DNA of 40,491 bases from Acidimicrobiales bacterium (GTDB taxonomy: Bacteria > Actinomycetota > Acidimicrobiia > Acidimicrobiales > UBA8190), in the NCBI GenBank assembly GCA_035531755.1, contig DATKSK010000047.1, forward strand, positions 1 through 40,491, given 5' to 3'. Position 1 is the first letter of the stretch, and each line of letters starts with the position of its first letter. Made by a program: the position numbers and the translations under genes. The notes below the pieces were generated by a model. That model did not search any database, had not been told where the DNA came from, and was given only the letters and a program-made list of their open reading frames with translations. This document shows, piece by piece, positions 17,290 to 25,690 of the stretch.

Positions 17290-17754
17290 TCAGTCGCCGG
17301 TGGCGGCGGGGGCACTGCCGCCGCCATCCTCACCGGCGGCCACCGCCAGGACGGGCACCGGCTGGAAGGACTCGTCGTGGTACGTCCCGCCGTCGGTCAG
17401 CGCCGTCGTGGCGCGTCGGAGCCGGATGGGGTCGAGCGGCTTGACCAGCCAGCCCTCGGCGCCCGACCGCTTGGCCAGGAAGACGTCGGGGCGGCGGTCG
17501 AGGAGCATCAGGACCGGCACGTGGGCCAGGTTGCCGATCGACTCCTCGAGGCGCAGCTCGGAGCACACGGCCATGCCGCCCATGCTGCCCATCTGCAGGT
17601 CGACGATGACGAGGTCGGGTTCGTACTCGTCGACCGCGGGCACCACCGCCTGGCCGGAGTCCACCTCGACGATGTCGGTGTCGGGCTCGCCGACCACGGC
17701 GACGACCTCGGCCCGCACCGACGGTGCGTCGCTGGCCACCAGGATCGTGCGCAC
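17290..17754 (-). CDS. Single-domain response-regulator receiver protein
   Basis: The protein has 154 residues from GTG 17754; TAGCCT exactly seven bases upstream suggests a leaderless start. It is a CheY-like receiver: strand 1 ends ILVASD (Asp9), the phospho-acceptor is Asp52 in LVIVDLQMGSMGG, and Lys105 is in WLVKPLDP. The second acidic residue of the usual strand-1 pair is Ser8, so magnesium binding may be weaker. No output domain follows; the last 35 residues are a Gly/Ala-rich tail. No histidine kinase is nearby. Similar lone receivers precede Get3/CBS genes in other actinobacteria, but I cannot confirm this here. Confidence 0.85.
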   Translation of the reverse strand: MRTILVASDAPSVRAEVVAVVGEPDTDIVEVDSGQAVVPAVDEYEPDLVIVDLQMGSMGGMAVCSELRLEESIGNLAHVPVLMLLDRRPDVFLAKRSGAEGWLVKPLDPIRLRRATTALTDGGTYHDESFQPVPVLAVAAGEDGGGSAPAATGD

Positions 17755-17761
17755 GGGCGTC

Positions 17762-17767
17762 AGGCTA
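17762..17767 (-). promoter_or_regulatory. Leaderless -10 box (TAGCCT) of the response regulator
   Basis: On the minus strand TAGCCT is followed by 7 nt and then GTG 17754. The box overlaps the last codons of the upstream Get3-like gene (stop at 17765), so the receiver gene has a candidate private promoter inside the operon. Confidence 0.4.
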
Positions 17768-18868
17768 ACGGGTCTCGACCGTACCGGTGAAGACGTGGTC
17801 GGCCACGAGGCCGAGGCCGTGGACGTCGTGCACGTCGACGTCGAGCAGCGGTACCCGGGCCACGGGGGACGGCGCCACCTGGACCACGAGGGCGCCGAAG
17901 GCCTCCTCTTCGCGCCGGTTGACGGCCTGGTAGCCCCGGAGGTTGTCGACCAGCGCGTCGAGGGCGCTCCCCGGCGGCGCGGCGGGCAGCTCCTCACCGG
18001 CGCCGAAGGCGGGGTGCACCCGGTTGACCACCAGGCCCTCCACCGCCAGGCCCGACTCGTTGAGCTTGTCGGCGAACCAGCCGGCCTCTTCCACGGTGTC
18101 CGAGCGCGGCGAGGTGACGAGGACGAAGGCGGTGGTCCGCCGGGACAGCAGCCGCCGCATGTGCTCGGCGCGCACCCGGAACCCCTCCTCCATGCCCTCG
18201 AAGGCCTGGAAGAAGGCCACGGCGTCGTGCACGATGTCGGCGCCGGCCACCTTGGAGATGGTGCGCAGCAGGGCCTGGGTGGCCACCGACACGGCCCGCA
18301 GGTAGGCACGGGTGGGCATGAGCAGGAGCTGGAACAGGCGGTGCCCCAGGAAGCGCGTGAGCCGGCGCGGGGCGTCCAGGAAGTCGAGGGCGTTGCGCGT
18401 CGGGGGCGTGTCCACCACCACGAGGTCGTAGCGGCCCTCCTCGGAGAGCTCGTAGAGCTTCTCCATGGCCATGTACTCCTGCGTCCCCGACAGCGCGCCG
18501 GTGAGGTTCCGGTAGATGCGGTTGGCGAAGATCCCTTCGGCCTGTTCGGGCGACGACGCGTACTTGCCGACGAGGTCGTCGAAGGTGCCCTTGGGGTCGA
18601 GCATGAGCGCCCACAGCTCCCCCGGCCAGTCACCGTCGATGCGGCTCGGGGTGTTGGCCAGCGCGTCGACGCCCAGCGCGTTGGCGAGGCGCTTGGCAGG
18701 GTCGATGGTGACGACGCACGCCCGGCGCCCGCGCCGGGCGGCCTCGAGCGCGAAGGCGGCCGACACCGTGGTCTTGCCGACCCCGCCCGACCCGCAGCAC
18801 ACGATGATCGAGCGTTCGGCCACGAGCTCGGCCAGCCCGACGACGCCCGTCGTGAGCGGGGCGGTCAC
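17765..18868 (-). CDS. Get3/ArsA-family ATPase, second subunit (signature Lys replaced)
   Basis: The protein has 367 residues. The nucleotide loop is GSGGVGKTT (26-34): the deviant Walker A Lys32 is kept, but the family's signature lysine is Ser27. VTIDPAKRLANALG follows, as in ArsA/Get3 switch I regions, with VVVDTPPTRNALDFLDAP as switch II and Met/Leu-rich helices in the middle (LFQLLLMPTRAYL). Get3/ArsA proteins are dimeric ATPases. Actinobacteria carry two adjacent paralogues (Rv3679 and Rv3680 in M. tuberculosis), thought to form a heteromer. It overlaps the upstream ATPase by four bases (ATGA), so translation is coupled and equal dosage is likely. The client is unknown; annotations as arsenite pump are probably inherited. 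Confidence 0.9.
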   Translation of the reverse strand: MTAPLTTGVVGLAELVAERSIIVCCGSGGVGKTTVSAAFALEAARRGRRACVVTIDPAKRLANALGVDALANTPSRIDGDWPGELWALMLDPKGTFDDLVGKYASSPEQAEGIFANRIYRNLTGALSGTQEYMAMEKLYELSEEGRYDLVVVDTPPTRNALDFLDAPRRLTRFLGHRLFQLLLMPTRAYLRAVSVATQALLRTISKVAGADIVHDAVAFFQAFEGMEEGFRVRAEHMRRLLSRRTTAFVLVTSPRSDTVEEAGWFADKLNESGLAVEGLVVNRVHPAFGAGEELPAAPPGSALDALVDNLRGYQAVNRREEEAFGALVVQVAPSPVARVPLLDVDVHDVHGLGLVADHVFTGTVETR

Positions 18869-20067
18869 GACGGCACCTCGTCGTGGGCGCCCGCCCCCCG
18901 GGGCCCAGGGTTCCCGTCGCCCCCGCTCCCGTCGCCCCCGCCCCCGTCCCCGTCCCCGGTGCCGTCGCCCCCCGGGTGGCCGTCCCCGCCGCCGTCGTCC
19001 GGCGTCCGATCGGCCCCGGCGCGATCGTCGCCGCTGCGGGCGGCCTGGGACGACGGGTGGCGTCGTGCGGCCGCGGCGGCGTCGTCGGGGAGGGCGAGGA
19101 CGGCCGTGGCCAGGCCCGCGGCCAGGTCGTCGAGCTCGTCGGGCCCGATGCGGCTGCTGAACAGGAAGGGCGCTTCGAGCTGGGGGAGCGGCAGCTCGGC
19201 GGCGAGGCGCCCCCGCTGCTCCTCCTGCAGCCCGAAGCGGTGCGCCCGGAAGGCCGCCGCGGCCCGCAGGGCGTCGGCCTGGGCGTCGGTCAGGGTGACC
19301 CCGACCTCGGCCGCCGCCTCACCGGCGTCGCGGTCGAGCCGGGGGTCGGCGGGCAGGCAGGCGTTGACGATCACGGGCCCGAGCGAGATGCCGATGCGGT
19401 CCTCCAGCTGGTAGGCGGCCTCCACCACCTCGTTGACGGGCATCTCCTCGGCCAGGGTCACGAGCACCACCTGGCAGCGCTCGGCATCCGAGAGCATCTC
19501 CACCACGTCGGCCGCCTGGGTGCGCACCGGGCCCGAGCGGGCGGCGTCGAGGAGCCCCTGGGCCGAGGACAGGAAGGTCATGGCGTGGCCGGTGGCGGGG
19601 GCGTCCACCAGGATGAGGTCGGCGGCGGGTTCCCGCTCCAGGCTCTTCACCTTGCCCAGGACGAGGATGTCGCGCAGCCCCGGGATCGCCGTGGCCACCA
19701 CGTCGAGGGCCCCCGAGGACACCAGGCGGCGGGAGATCCTCTTCATGCCGTGGTCGGCCAGGTACTCGAGCAGGGCGTCGTCAGGGGTGATGCGGCGCGC
19801 CCGGACGGTGCCCCGGCCGGGAGGGGCGGGAGCCGAGCCGTCGTCGGGCTCGAACCCGGCAAGCAGCGACTCGTCGTAGGCCAGGGCGCCGGACCGGCCG
19901 AAGGCGGCGGGCACGCCCGGCTTGCCCTCGAGCTCCACCACGAGGACCGACAGCCCGGCGTGGGCCGCCATCCGGGCGAGGGCGGCGGTGATCGTGGTCT
20001 TGCCGACCCCGCCCTTGCCTGCGACCACCAGGACCCGGCTCGTCCGGAAGAAGGCGGCGACGTCCAT
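18865..20067 (-). CDS. Get3/ArsA-family ATPase, first subunit, with Gly/Asp-rich tail
   Basis: The protein has 400 residues from ATG 20067. It has a complete deviant Walker A, GKGGVGKTT (17-25), with signature Lys18 and Lys23. The LVVELEGKPGVPAAFG segment and LILVDAPATGHAMTFLSSA switch II are typical of the Rv3679-like subunit. The fold ends near residue 335. The last 60 residues are a low-complexity Gly/Asp tail, probably disordered. It forms an operon with the second subunit (4-base overlap) and is followed by the receiver and CBS genes. The WhiB gene is divergent from it with 188 bases between. A TACGCT box (20082-20077) lies nine bases upstream of ATG. Confidence 0.9.
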   Translation of the reverse strand: MDVAAFFRTSRVLVVAGKGGVGKTTITAALARMAAHAGLSVLVVELEGKPGVPAAFGRSGALAYDESLLAGFEPDDGSAPAPPGRGTVRARRITPDDALLEYLADHGMKRISRRLVSSGALDVVATAIPGLRDILVLGKVKSLEREPAADLILVDAPATGHAMTFLSSAQGLLDAARSGPVRTQAADVVEMLSDAERCQVVLVTLAEEMPVNEVVEAAYQLEDRIGISLGPVIVNACLPADPRLDRDAGEAAAEVGVTLTDAQADALRAAAAFRAHRFGLQEEQRGRLAAELPLPQLEAPFLFSSRIGPDELDDLAAGLATAVLALPDDAAAAARRHPSSQAARSGDDRAGADRTPDDGGGDGHPGGDGTGDGDGGGGDGSGGDGNPGPRGAGAHDEVPS

Positions 20068-20208
20068 GTGCGGGCGAGCGTATCCGCCTGCCCCTCGCCG
20101 CCGCCCACGGTCCCGGTGCCCGGGCCCTCCGGCCGCCAGCGGCGCCGCCCGCGCCCCGGGAGGAGCCCCCGGGGCAGGTAAACCCGAGGAACATCCTGGT
20201 CAAACCCC

Positions 20209-20238
20209 TTGTCGGCCTCGGAGGCTCGGGAGTAGCGT
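20209..20238 (+). promoter_or_regulatory. Candidate sigma-70-type promoter of the WhiB gene
   Basis: TTGTCG (20209-20214), an 18-base spacer, then TAGCGT (20233-20238). Transcription would begin near 20245, giving a short leader that carries the AGGAGG ribosome site ahead of GTG 20256. Confidence 0.45.
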
Positions 20239-20255
20239 CACGCCTAGGAGGGGGA

Positions 20256-20519
20256 GTGGCGACAAGAACGTTGGGCGAAGCGTGGCAGGCTCGGGCGGCC
20301 TGCAGGGGGCCGCAGGCCGCGGTCTTCTTCCCGCCTACGCATGCCGAGCGCAAAGAAGACAAGGTCGAGCGGGAGAACCGGGCCAAAGAGATCTGCACGG
20401 CCTGTGCCGTGCAGGAGGACTGCCTCGAGTACGCCATCCGCATCCGTGAGCCGCACGGCATCTGGGGTGGCCTGAACGAGAACGAGCGCAAGCAGGTCCT
20501 GCAGCGTCGCGCCGGCTGA
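20256..20519 (+). CDS. WhiB-family Fe-S transcriptional regulator
   Basis: The protein has 87 residues from GTG 20256 behind AGGAGG. The four cluster cysteines are Cys16, Cys47, Cys50 and Cys56 (C...CxxCxxxxxC). The G[VI]WGG turn is GIWGG near 73, followed by a basic tail NERKQVLQRRAG for DNA or sigma-factor contact. WhiB proteins hold a [4Fe-4S] cluster that senses O2 or NO. The FFPPTHAERKEDKVER stretch between Cys1 and Cys2 is normal in length. Position next to the Get3-like pair parallels whiB4 beside Rv3679-Rv3680, so a WhiB4-like redox role is plausible but not proven. Confidence 0.95.
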   Translation: MATRTLGEAWQARAACRGPQAAVFFPPTHAERKEDKVERENRAKEICTACAVQEDCLEYAIRIREPHGIWGGLNENERKQVLQRRAG

Positions 20520-20543
20520 CGCGACGATCTCCTGGTCAGCGGG

Positions 20544-21449
20544 TCACTGCAGCCCGATCCGGCGCGCCCCGGCCTCGACGCCCGGGGAGCTGCACACGGC
20601 CGCGGGCCGGCCCCCCGTCGCCGCGCAGATCGCCGCCGACAGCCTGTTGGCCGCGCCCAGGACCGCCTGGGTGACGGGGCTGGTGGGGCTCGTGAGCCCC
20701 TGGGCGATCTGCTCGAGCGACGACCCCTGGAAGATGCCGGGCGAGAACCCGATGCCCGCCCCCGACACCACCAGCCGGTTGGCGACGTCCACGAAGGGCA
20801 GCGTGCCCGTGCCGGGGACGAACGGCGCCCCGTCGAACTGCCGGACGAGGGCCGCTTCGAGCGGGGTGGGCGCGTGCAGCGGGGGGAAGCCGGCCGGGGC
20901 CGTGCCCGAGGGCTCGCCCTTGTACTCCTCGACGCTGGCGAGGGTGAGGTAGCGGCTGCGGTAGGTGGCGCCCTCGAAGCTGAACGTCGGCGTGCCCGGG
21001 AACACCTCGGCGCTCGACGACGACGTGGCCCCCAGGTGGGTGAAGGTCCCGAACCGGCCCAGCGCGGCGACGAGGGCCCAGCGCTCGGCGGCGCAGTAGG
21101 GGCAGAACTCGGCGCCCACGAAGACCACCGCCGGTCGGCCGCCGATGGTCAGGGGGGCCTGGCCCGACAGGACGGCCTCCCCGGGGTCGCCCGCAGCCGG
21201 GGCGCCGACGGCGTCGAACACCGCGGCCGGCACCGACACCACGGCGCGCACCGCCGCCGACGACGCCGGCGCCACCGGCGGCGGGGTGACCGTGGTCGTC
21301 CCCCGGGTGACCTTCACGACGAGGAGCACCACCACGACCAGCAGGATCAGGAGCACGAAGACCCACGTGACCAGGGCCATGGGGAGACGATGGCGCGTCG
21401 GGGCGGCGGGGGACTGGTCGTCGGTGCCGTTGACCTGCGTTGTCGCCAT
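20544..21449 (-). CDS. DUF929-family membrane-anchored thioredoxin-like protein
   Basis: The protein has 301 residues from ATG 21449. One membrane helix (about 24-46, MALVTWVFVLLILLVVVV) is followed by a Thr/Pro linker and an external thioredoxin-like domain. The redox motif is CPYC (Cys116, Cys119) in VVFVGAEFCPYCAAERW. A second disulfide pair may be near the C-terminus (AAICAATGG, AAVCSSPG). This matches the DUF929 family, known from actinobacteria and archaea. The likely role is thiol-disulfide exchange outside the membrane, possibly supporting Fe-S or WhiB redox biology nearby, which is inference. It converges with the WhiB gene. Confidence 0.88.
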   Translation of the reverse strand: MATTQVNGTDDQSPAAPTRHRLPMALVTWVFVLLILLVVVVLLVVKVTRGTTTVTPPPVAPASSAAVRAVVSVPAAVFDAVGAPAAGDPGEAVLSGQAPLTIGGRPAVVFVGAEFCPYCAAERWALVAALGRFGTFTHLGATSSSSAEVFPGTPTFSFEGATYRSRYLTLASVEEYKGEPSGTAPAGFPPLHAPTPLEAALVRQFDGAPFVPGTGTLPFVDVANRLVVSGAGIGFSPGIFQGSSLEQIAQGLTSPTSPVTQAVLGAANRLSAAICAATGGRPAAVCSSPGVEAGARRIGLQ

Positions 21450-21616
21450 CGTCGAGGTGCCCGCGCATTCGGCCGGGGCGCCGGTTGCCGTCGCCACGCC
21501 CGGACCGAGGAGGTGACAGCCTATCCACGCGCCGGGCGGGCTCACAGGCGCCCCCCGGGGAACGGACCATTCGTGGGATCCGACGCTCGGCGATGGTGCC
21601 GGCCGGCTCGGGCACG

Positions 21617-21622
21617 TAGATT
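21617..21622 (+). promoter_or_regulatory. Leaderless -10 box (TAGATT)
   Basis: TAGATT, then 7 nt (tctcgcc), then GTG 21630. It fits the same pattern as the boxes at 3622, 25565 (minus strand) and 32126. Confidence 0.5.
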
Positions 21623-21629
21623 TCTCGCC

Positions 21630-22448
21630 GTGGGGAGCGCGGGGGGGGAGGTGCGGGAGGGCTCACCCGTGCTGTTCCTCCACGGGTGGGGCGTCGGCCC
21701 GCTCGCCTACACCGGCGCCGTGCGCCACCTGGCCGACATCGGCTGCGCCGTGGTGGCGCCGGCCCAGCCCGGCTTCGGCGGCACCCCCGCCCTGGGCGCC
21801 GACGACACCACCTTCCCCGGCTACGCCCGCTGGGCCGCCGAGCACCTCGACGCCGGGGGCGTCCGCGAGCCCGTCATGGTGGTGGGGCACTCCTTCGGGG
21901 GCGGGGTGGCGCTGCAGCTGGCCCACGACTTCCCCGAGCTCGTGCGCGGCGTGGTGCTGTGCAACGCCGTCGGCGGGCCCCATCGGGGCAGCATCCCCGA
22001 GTACCGCCCGATGGCCGACCGTCCCATCTGGGAATGGGGCCGCGACCTCGGCGCCGACCTCTTCGCCCTGTCGGCGGTGACGCGCGTCGTCCCCGCCGTG
22101 CTCGGTGGCGCGCTGCCGAACCTCGTCCACAACCCGCGGGCGATGTGGCGGGTGGCCCATGTGGCGCGCCGTGCGGACCTGCTCGGGCAGGCCGCCGCGG
22201 TGGCGGCGCGGGGCGTGCCCCTGACCATCGTGTGGTCCGACCGCGACCGGCTCGTCCCCCATGCCGCCTTCGCCGCGCTGTGCCGCGCCGCCGGTGTCCG
22301 CGGCGAGGTGGTGCCGGGGACGCACAGCTGGCTCATCGCCGACCCGTGGCGGCTCGCCGACGTGGTGCTGCGGGCCATGGTGGACGCCGGCGTGGTCGAG
22401 CACGCCCTCGCCCGCCGGCGCTCCCCGGTCGCCGCCACCGTCTCGTGA
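21630..22448 (+). CDS. Alpha/beta hydrolase
   Basis: The protein has 272 residues from GTG 21630; TAGATT lies exactly seven bases upstream, indicating a leaderless start. The fold is standard: oxyanion HGWGVGPLAYTG (18-29), nucleophile GHSFGGG (Ser88), acid in WSDRDRLVP (Asp204 or Asp206) and His232 in GTHSWLI. Size and motifs match small intracellular hydrolases of the lipase/haloperoxidase type; the substrate is unknown. Its stop overlaps the next start (GTGA), so it heads a three-gene coupled operon with NUDIX and MBL enzymes. Confidence 0.88.
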   Translation: MGSAGGEVREGSPVLFLHGWGVGPLAYTGAVRHLADIGCAVVAPAQPGFGGTPALGADDTTFPGYARWAAEHLDAGGVREPVMVVGHSFGGGVALQLAHDFPELVRGVVLCNAVGGPHRGSIPEYRPMADRPIWEWGRDLGADLFALSAVTRVVPAVLGGALPNLVHNPRAMWRVAHVARRADLLGQAAAVAARGVPLTIVWSDRDRLVPHAAFAALCRAAGVRGEVVPGTHSWLIADPWRLADVVLRAMVDAGVVEHALARRRSPVAATVS

Positions 22449-23494
22449 CCGACGCCGACCCGGCCACCGCGCCGCCGCCCCCGGTGGTGCCGGCCCGGGA
22501 CGCCGCCACCATCATGCTGGTGCGCGACGCCACGGCCGACACGGGGCCCGCGCTCGAGGTGTGCATGCTCCGGCGCCACCTGGACTCCGACTTCGTGGGG
22601 GGCGCCTACGTCTTCCCCGGGGGGAAGGTCGACGACGAGGACCGCACCGTGGCGGCCGAGGAGGCGTGCGCCCGGCGCAGCGACGCCGAGGCCAGCGCCA
22701 TGCTGGGCGTGCCGTCGGGCGGCCTGGCGTTCTGGGTGGCGGCGCTGCGCGAGTGCTTCGAGGAGGCCGGCGTCCTGCTCGCCTACCGGGGGGACGGCGT
22801 CGGCGACGACGCCACCCTCGTCGCCGCCAACCCCGCGGCACGCGACCGCCTGGCCGCCATGCGGGCCACGTTGAACGCGGGGGAGGTGCGCTTCCTCGAC
22901 GCCTGCCGCCACGCCGGGCTCCGCCTGGCCACCGACCGGGTCCACTACTTCAGCCACTGGATCACGCCCGAGCCCGCGCCGAAGCGCTACGACACCCGGT
23001 TCTTCGTGGCCGCGCTCCCCCCGGGCCAGGAGCCCATCCACGACGACTACGAGACGGTGGCCACCGTGTGGGTGCGACCCGACGAGGCGCTGGCCCGCGC
23101 CGCCGCCGGCGAGTTCGACCTGATCTTCCCCACCATGAAGAACCTCGAGGCGATCAGCCGCTTCACCACCAGCGGCGAGCTGCTCGCCGCCGCGGCCGCC
23201 GTCGAGCGCGTCCCCACGGTGCTCCCCCGGGTGGTGTCCGACGAGCGGGGGTTCCGCATCCTGCTGCCCGGCGACCCGGGGTACGACGAGGCGGTGGGGG
23301 CGGGCGCAGCGACGTCGGAGGCCGGCCGGTCGCTGTCGCCGTCGGAGGTGGGGGCCATCGTGCGCACCGTCGGGGCCGATGGCCGCGCCGACCGGGCCCA
23401 GCCCGCCGGGCCTGCGGGCGCCGAGTCGACCGGATCCGGAACCGGGCCCGGGGGGCCTGCAGACGTCGCCCCGCCCGCGGGGCCGGGCGGATGA
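22445..23494 (+). CDS. NUDIX hydrolase of the NUDT19/CoA-diphosphatase type
   Basis: The protein has 349 residues from GTG 22445 (4-base overlap with the hydrolase). The Nudix box is split: GGKVDDED near 60 and RECFEEAGVLL near 105 are separated by about 35 extra residues, the arrangement of NUDT19-like enzymes that hydrolyse CoA and acyl-CoA. WITPEPAPKRYDTRFF and IFPTMKNLEAI are also typical of that group. The last 60 residues are Ala/Gly/Pro-rich and probably disordered. It overlaps the MBL gene by four bases (ATGA). Context fits acyl-CoA or nucleotide-derivative clearance. Confidence 0.88.
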   Translation: MTDADPATAPPPPVVPARDAATIMLVRDATADTGPALEVCMLRRHLDSDFVGGAYVFPGGKVDDEDRTVAAEEACARRSDAEASAMLGVPSGGLAFWVAALRECFEEAGVLLAYRGDGVGDDATLVAANPAARDRLAAMRATLNAGEVRFLDACRHAGLRLATDRVHYFSHWITPEPAPKRYDTRFFVAALPPGQEPIHDDYETVATVWVRPDEALARAAAGEFDLIFPTMKNLEAISRFTTSGELLAAAAAVERVPTVLPRVVSDERGFRILLPGDPGYDEAVGAGAATSEAGRSLSPSEVGAIVRTVGADGRADRAQPAGPAGAESTGSGTGPGGPADVAPPAGPGG

Positions 23495-24354
23495 CCACCG
23501 CGCTGGCGCGCCAGCCCGCCGCCGCCCCCGAGCCGGGTCGGCCCGTCGCCCTGTCGGCGTTGGTGGCGCGGGCCACGGCCCCCAACCCGGGGATGATGAC
23601 CGGGCCCGGGACCAACACCTACCTCGTGGGTACGACCGAGCTGGCCGTCGTGGACCCCGGGCCCGACGACGCCGGCCACCTCGACGCCCTGGCCGAGCTC
23701 GGGGACGGGCGCATCCGCTGGGTCGTCGTCACCCACACCCACCCCGACCACGCGCCGGGCGCGGCCGGGCTGGCGGCGCGCACCGGCGCCGAGGTGCTGG
23801 GCTTCTCGGCGCGCGACGGCTTCGTCCCCGCCCGCGACGTGGGGGACGGGTTCACGCTCGCCGGGGAGGGGTTCACCCTGCGCGCCCTGCACACCCCGGG
23901 CCACGCCTCCAACCACCTGTGCTGGCTCCTGGTGGAGGAGCAGATGCTCTTCTCCGGTGACCACGTCATGCAGGGGTCCACCGTCGTGATCGCGCCCCCC
24001 GACGGCGACATGGCCCACTACCTGGCCAGCTTGCGCCGGCTGTTGGCACTCGACCCGCCGATCGCCACCATCGCCCCGGGCCACGGGTCGCTGTTGCCGG
24101 AGCCCGCGGCGGCGCTGCAGGGCATCGTCGAGCACCGGCTGGGCCGGGAAGCGGTGGTGGTCGGCGCTCTCGACGCCGCCGGGCGCGCCACCGTCGACGA
24201 GCTCGTCCCGACCGTCTACGCGGATGTGCACGAGGCCCTCTACCCCGTGGCCCGCTACTCGCTGTGGGCCCACCTCCGGAAACTGGGGGACGAGGGCCGG
24301 GCCCACGGTGACGACCCCGCCGACATCGCCGCCGCCTGGGCCGCCGTCCCCTGA
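23491..24354 (+). CDS. Metallo-beta-lactamase-fold hydrolase (LACTB2-like)
   Basis: The protein has 287 residues from ATG 23491. The metal motif THTHPDHAPG gives His82, His84, Asp86 and His87, with His138 in TPGHASNH, Asp157 in FSGDHVMQG and a last His in IAPGHG. The C-terminal 60 residues look like the small winged-helix end of LACTB2-type proteins (LYPVARYSLWAHLRKL). Human LACTB2 is a ribonuclease; actinobacterial members (Rv3677c-like) are of unknown role. It ends the hydrolase-NUDIX-MBL operon and converges with the Mrp gene. Confidence 0.9.
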   Translation: MTTALARQPAAAPEPGRPVALSALVARATAPNPGMMTGPGTNTYLVGTTELAVVDPGPDDAGHLDALAELGDGRIRWVVVTHTHPDHAPGAAGLAARTGAEVLGFSARDGFVPARDVGDGFTLAGEGFTLRALHTPGHASNHLCWLLVEEQMLFSGDHVMQGSTVVIAPPDGDMAHYLASLRRLLALDPPIATIAPGHGSLLPEPAAALQGIVEHRLGREAVVVGALDAAGRATVDELVPTVYADVHEALYPVARYSLWAHLRKLGDEGRAHGDDPADIAAAWAAVP

Positions 24355-24391
24355 CGGCTCACCGGATCTGACGGCCGGGGCCAGGCAAGGG

Positions 24392-25552
24392 CTAGGCGTC
24401 GCCGAGGGCGGCCTCCACCCGGTCGAGCAGGCGGGCGGTGCAGCCCGCCAACTCCACCACCGGGGCGATGTCGTCCGCCACCCGGGTGGCCAGGGCGTCG
24501 AAGGCCGCACCCATCACGTCCCCGTCGAGCGCCACCGGGGTGCCGGCGTCGCCGGCGGCGGCCATGGCGGGGTGCAGGGGCACGGTGCCCACCAGCGGCA
24601 CGCCGATCTCGGCGGACAGGCGCGCCCCGCCGCCCTCGCCGAACAGGGCGTAGGTGGTGCCGTGGTCGCAGGTGAACGAGGACATGTTCTCGATGACGCC
24701 CGCCACGCGCAGATGCCCCTTGCGGGCCATGTCGGCAGCGCGCGAGGCCACCTTCTGGGCGGCGAGCGGCGGCGTCGTCACCACGAGAACCTCGGTGCGC
24801 GGCAGCATCCGTGCCAACCCCATCTGGACGTCGCCGGTCCCCGGGGGCATGTCGATGAGCAGGTAGTCGAGGTCCCCCCACCGGACGTCCTCGAGGAATT
24901 GCTGGACGGCGCGGTTGAGGATGAGGCCGCGCCACATGATGGCGGAGTCCTCGTCGGCGAGGAAACCCATCGACACCACCTTGAGCACGCCCGGCCCCAC
25001 CGGCTTCTCGAGCGGGATGATCTTCTTGCCCTCGGCGCGCAGCTCGCCCTGCATCCCGAGCAGGCGGGGCACCGAGAACCCCCAGATGTCGGCGTCGAGC
25101 AGTCCCACGGTCAGCCCCCGCCGTGCCAGTGCCACGGCCAGGTTGACCGTCACCGAGGACTTGCCCACCCCGCCCTTGCCCGACGACACGGCCAGCACCC
25201 GGGCGGTGGCGGGGATGTCGGTCGACAGGGCCCGGTCCTGTTGGGCCTTGCTGCGGGCCCGGTCCATGAGGGCCCGGCGCTCGTCGGCGTCCATCTCCCC
25301 CATGACCACGTCGACGGCGTCGACACCGGGGAGGCTCCCGACCCGGGCCACCACGTCCGTCTGGAGCTGGGTGCGCAGGGGGCAGCCGGCGACGGTGAGC
25401 GCCACTTCCACCTCGACGCGCCCGGTGGGGGCCACGGCCACCCGCCGGACCATGCCGAGGTCCACGATGTTGTCGCCGAGCTCGGGGTCGATCACGCCCA
25501 GCAGGGCGACGCGCACCGCCTCCTCGTCGGGCGGCGGGAGCGGGTCGGGCAC
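24392..25552 (-). CDS. mrp: Mrp/NBP35-family Fe-S cluster carrier ATPase with DUF59 N-terminus
   Basis: The protein has 386 residues from GTG 25552; TAGGAT exactly seven bases upstream fixes the start. Residues 8-90 are a MIP18/DUF59 domain (VIDPELGDNIVDLGMV). The ParA-like ATPase has GKGGVGKS (125-132), LLDADIWGFSVPRLLG and LIDMPPGTGDVQMG. In many Mrp proteins a CxxC near NMSxFxCxxC binds a bridging cluster. Here only one cysteine remains (SSFTCDHGT), so cluster binding may differ. It lies divergent from the ISCA gene, consistent with Fe-S assembly. Confidence 0.92.
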   Translation of the reverse strand: MPDPLPPPDEEAVRVALLGVIDPELGDNIVDLGMVRRVAVAPTGRVEVEVALTVAGCPLRTQLQTDVVARVGSLPGVDAVDVVMGEMDADERRALMDRARSKAQQDRALSTDIPATARVLAVSSGKGGVGKSSVTVNLAVALARRGLTVGLLDADIWGFSVPRLLGMQGELRAEGKKIIPLEKPVGPGVLKVVSMGFLADEDSAIMWRGLILNRAVQQFLEDVRWGDLDYLLIDMPPGTGDVQMGLARMLPRTEVLVVTTPPLAAQKVASRAADMARKGHLRVAGVIENMSSFTCDHGTTYALFGEGGGARLSAEIGVPLVGTVPLHPAMAAAGDAGTPVALDGDVMGAAFDALATRVADDIAPVVELAGCTARLLDRVEAALGDA

Positions 25553-25559
25553 CCCCCCG

Positions 25560-25611
25560 ATCCTACCGTTCACCTGGGCGGGATCTGCCGGAGCAGCCTG
25601 CCGGGTACAGT
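25560..25611. promoter_or_regulatory. Divergent promoters of mrp and the ISCA operon
   Basis: Minus strand: TAGGAT (25565-25560), seven bases, then GTG 25552 (leaderless). Plus strand: TACAGT (25606-25611) would start a transcript near 25618 with a leader of about 70 bases carrying the GGGAGG ribosome site of the ISCA gene. No convincing -35 box is seen for either. Confidence 0.45.
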
Positions 25612-25690
25612 GGTGGGAGGCCGGTGCGGGCTCGCCACGCCGGCCACGGGTGGCCGACGGGTGCCACGACGAGCGACGGGAGGCAGCGCC

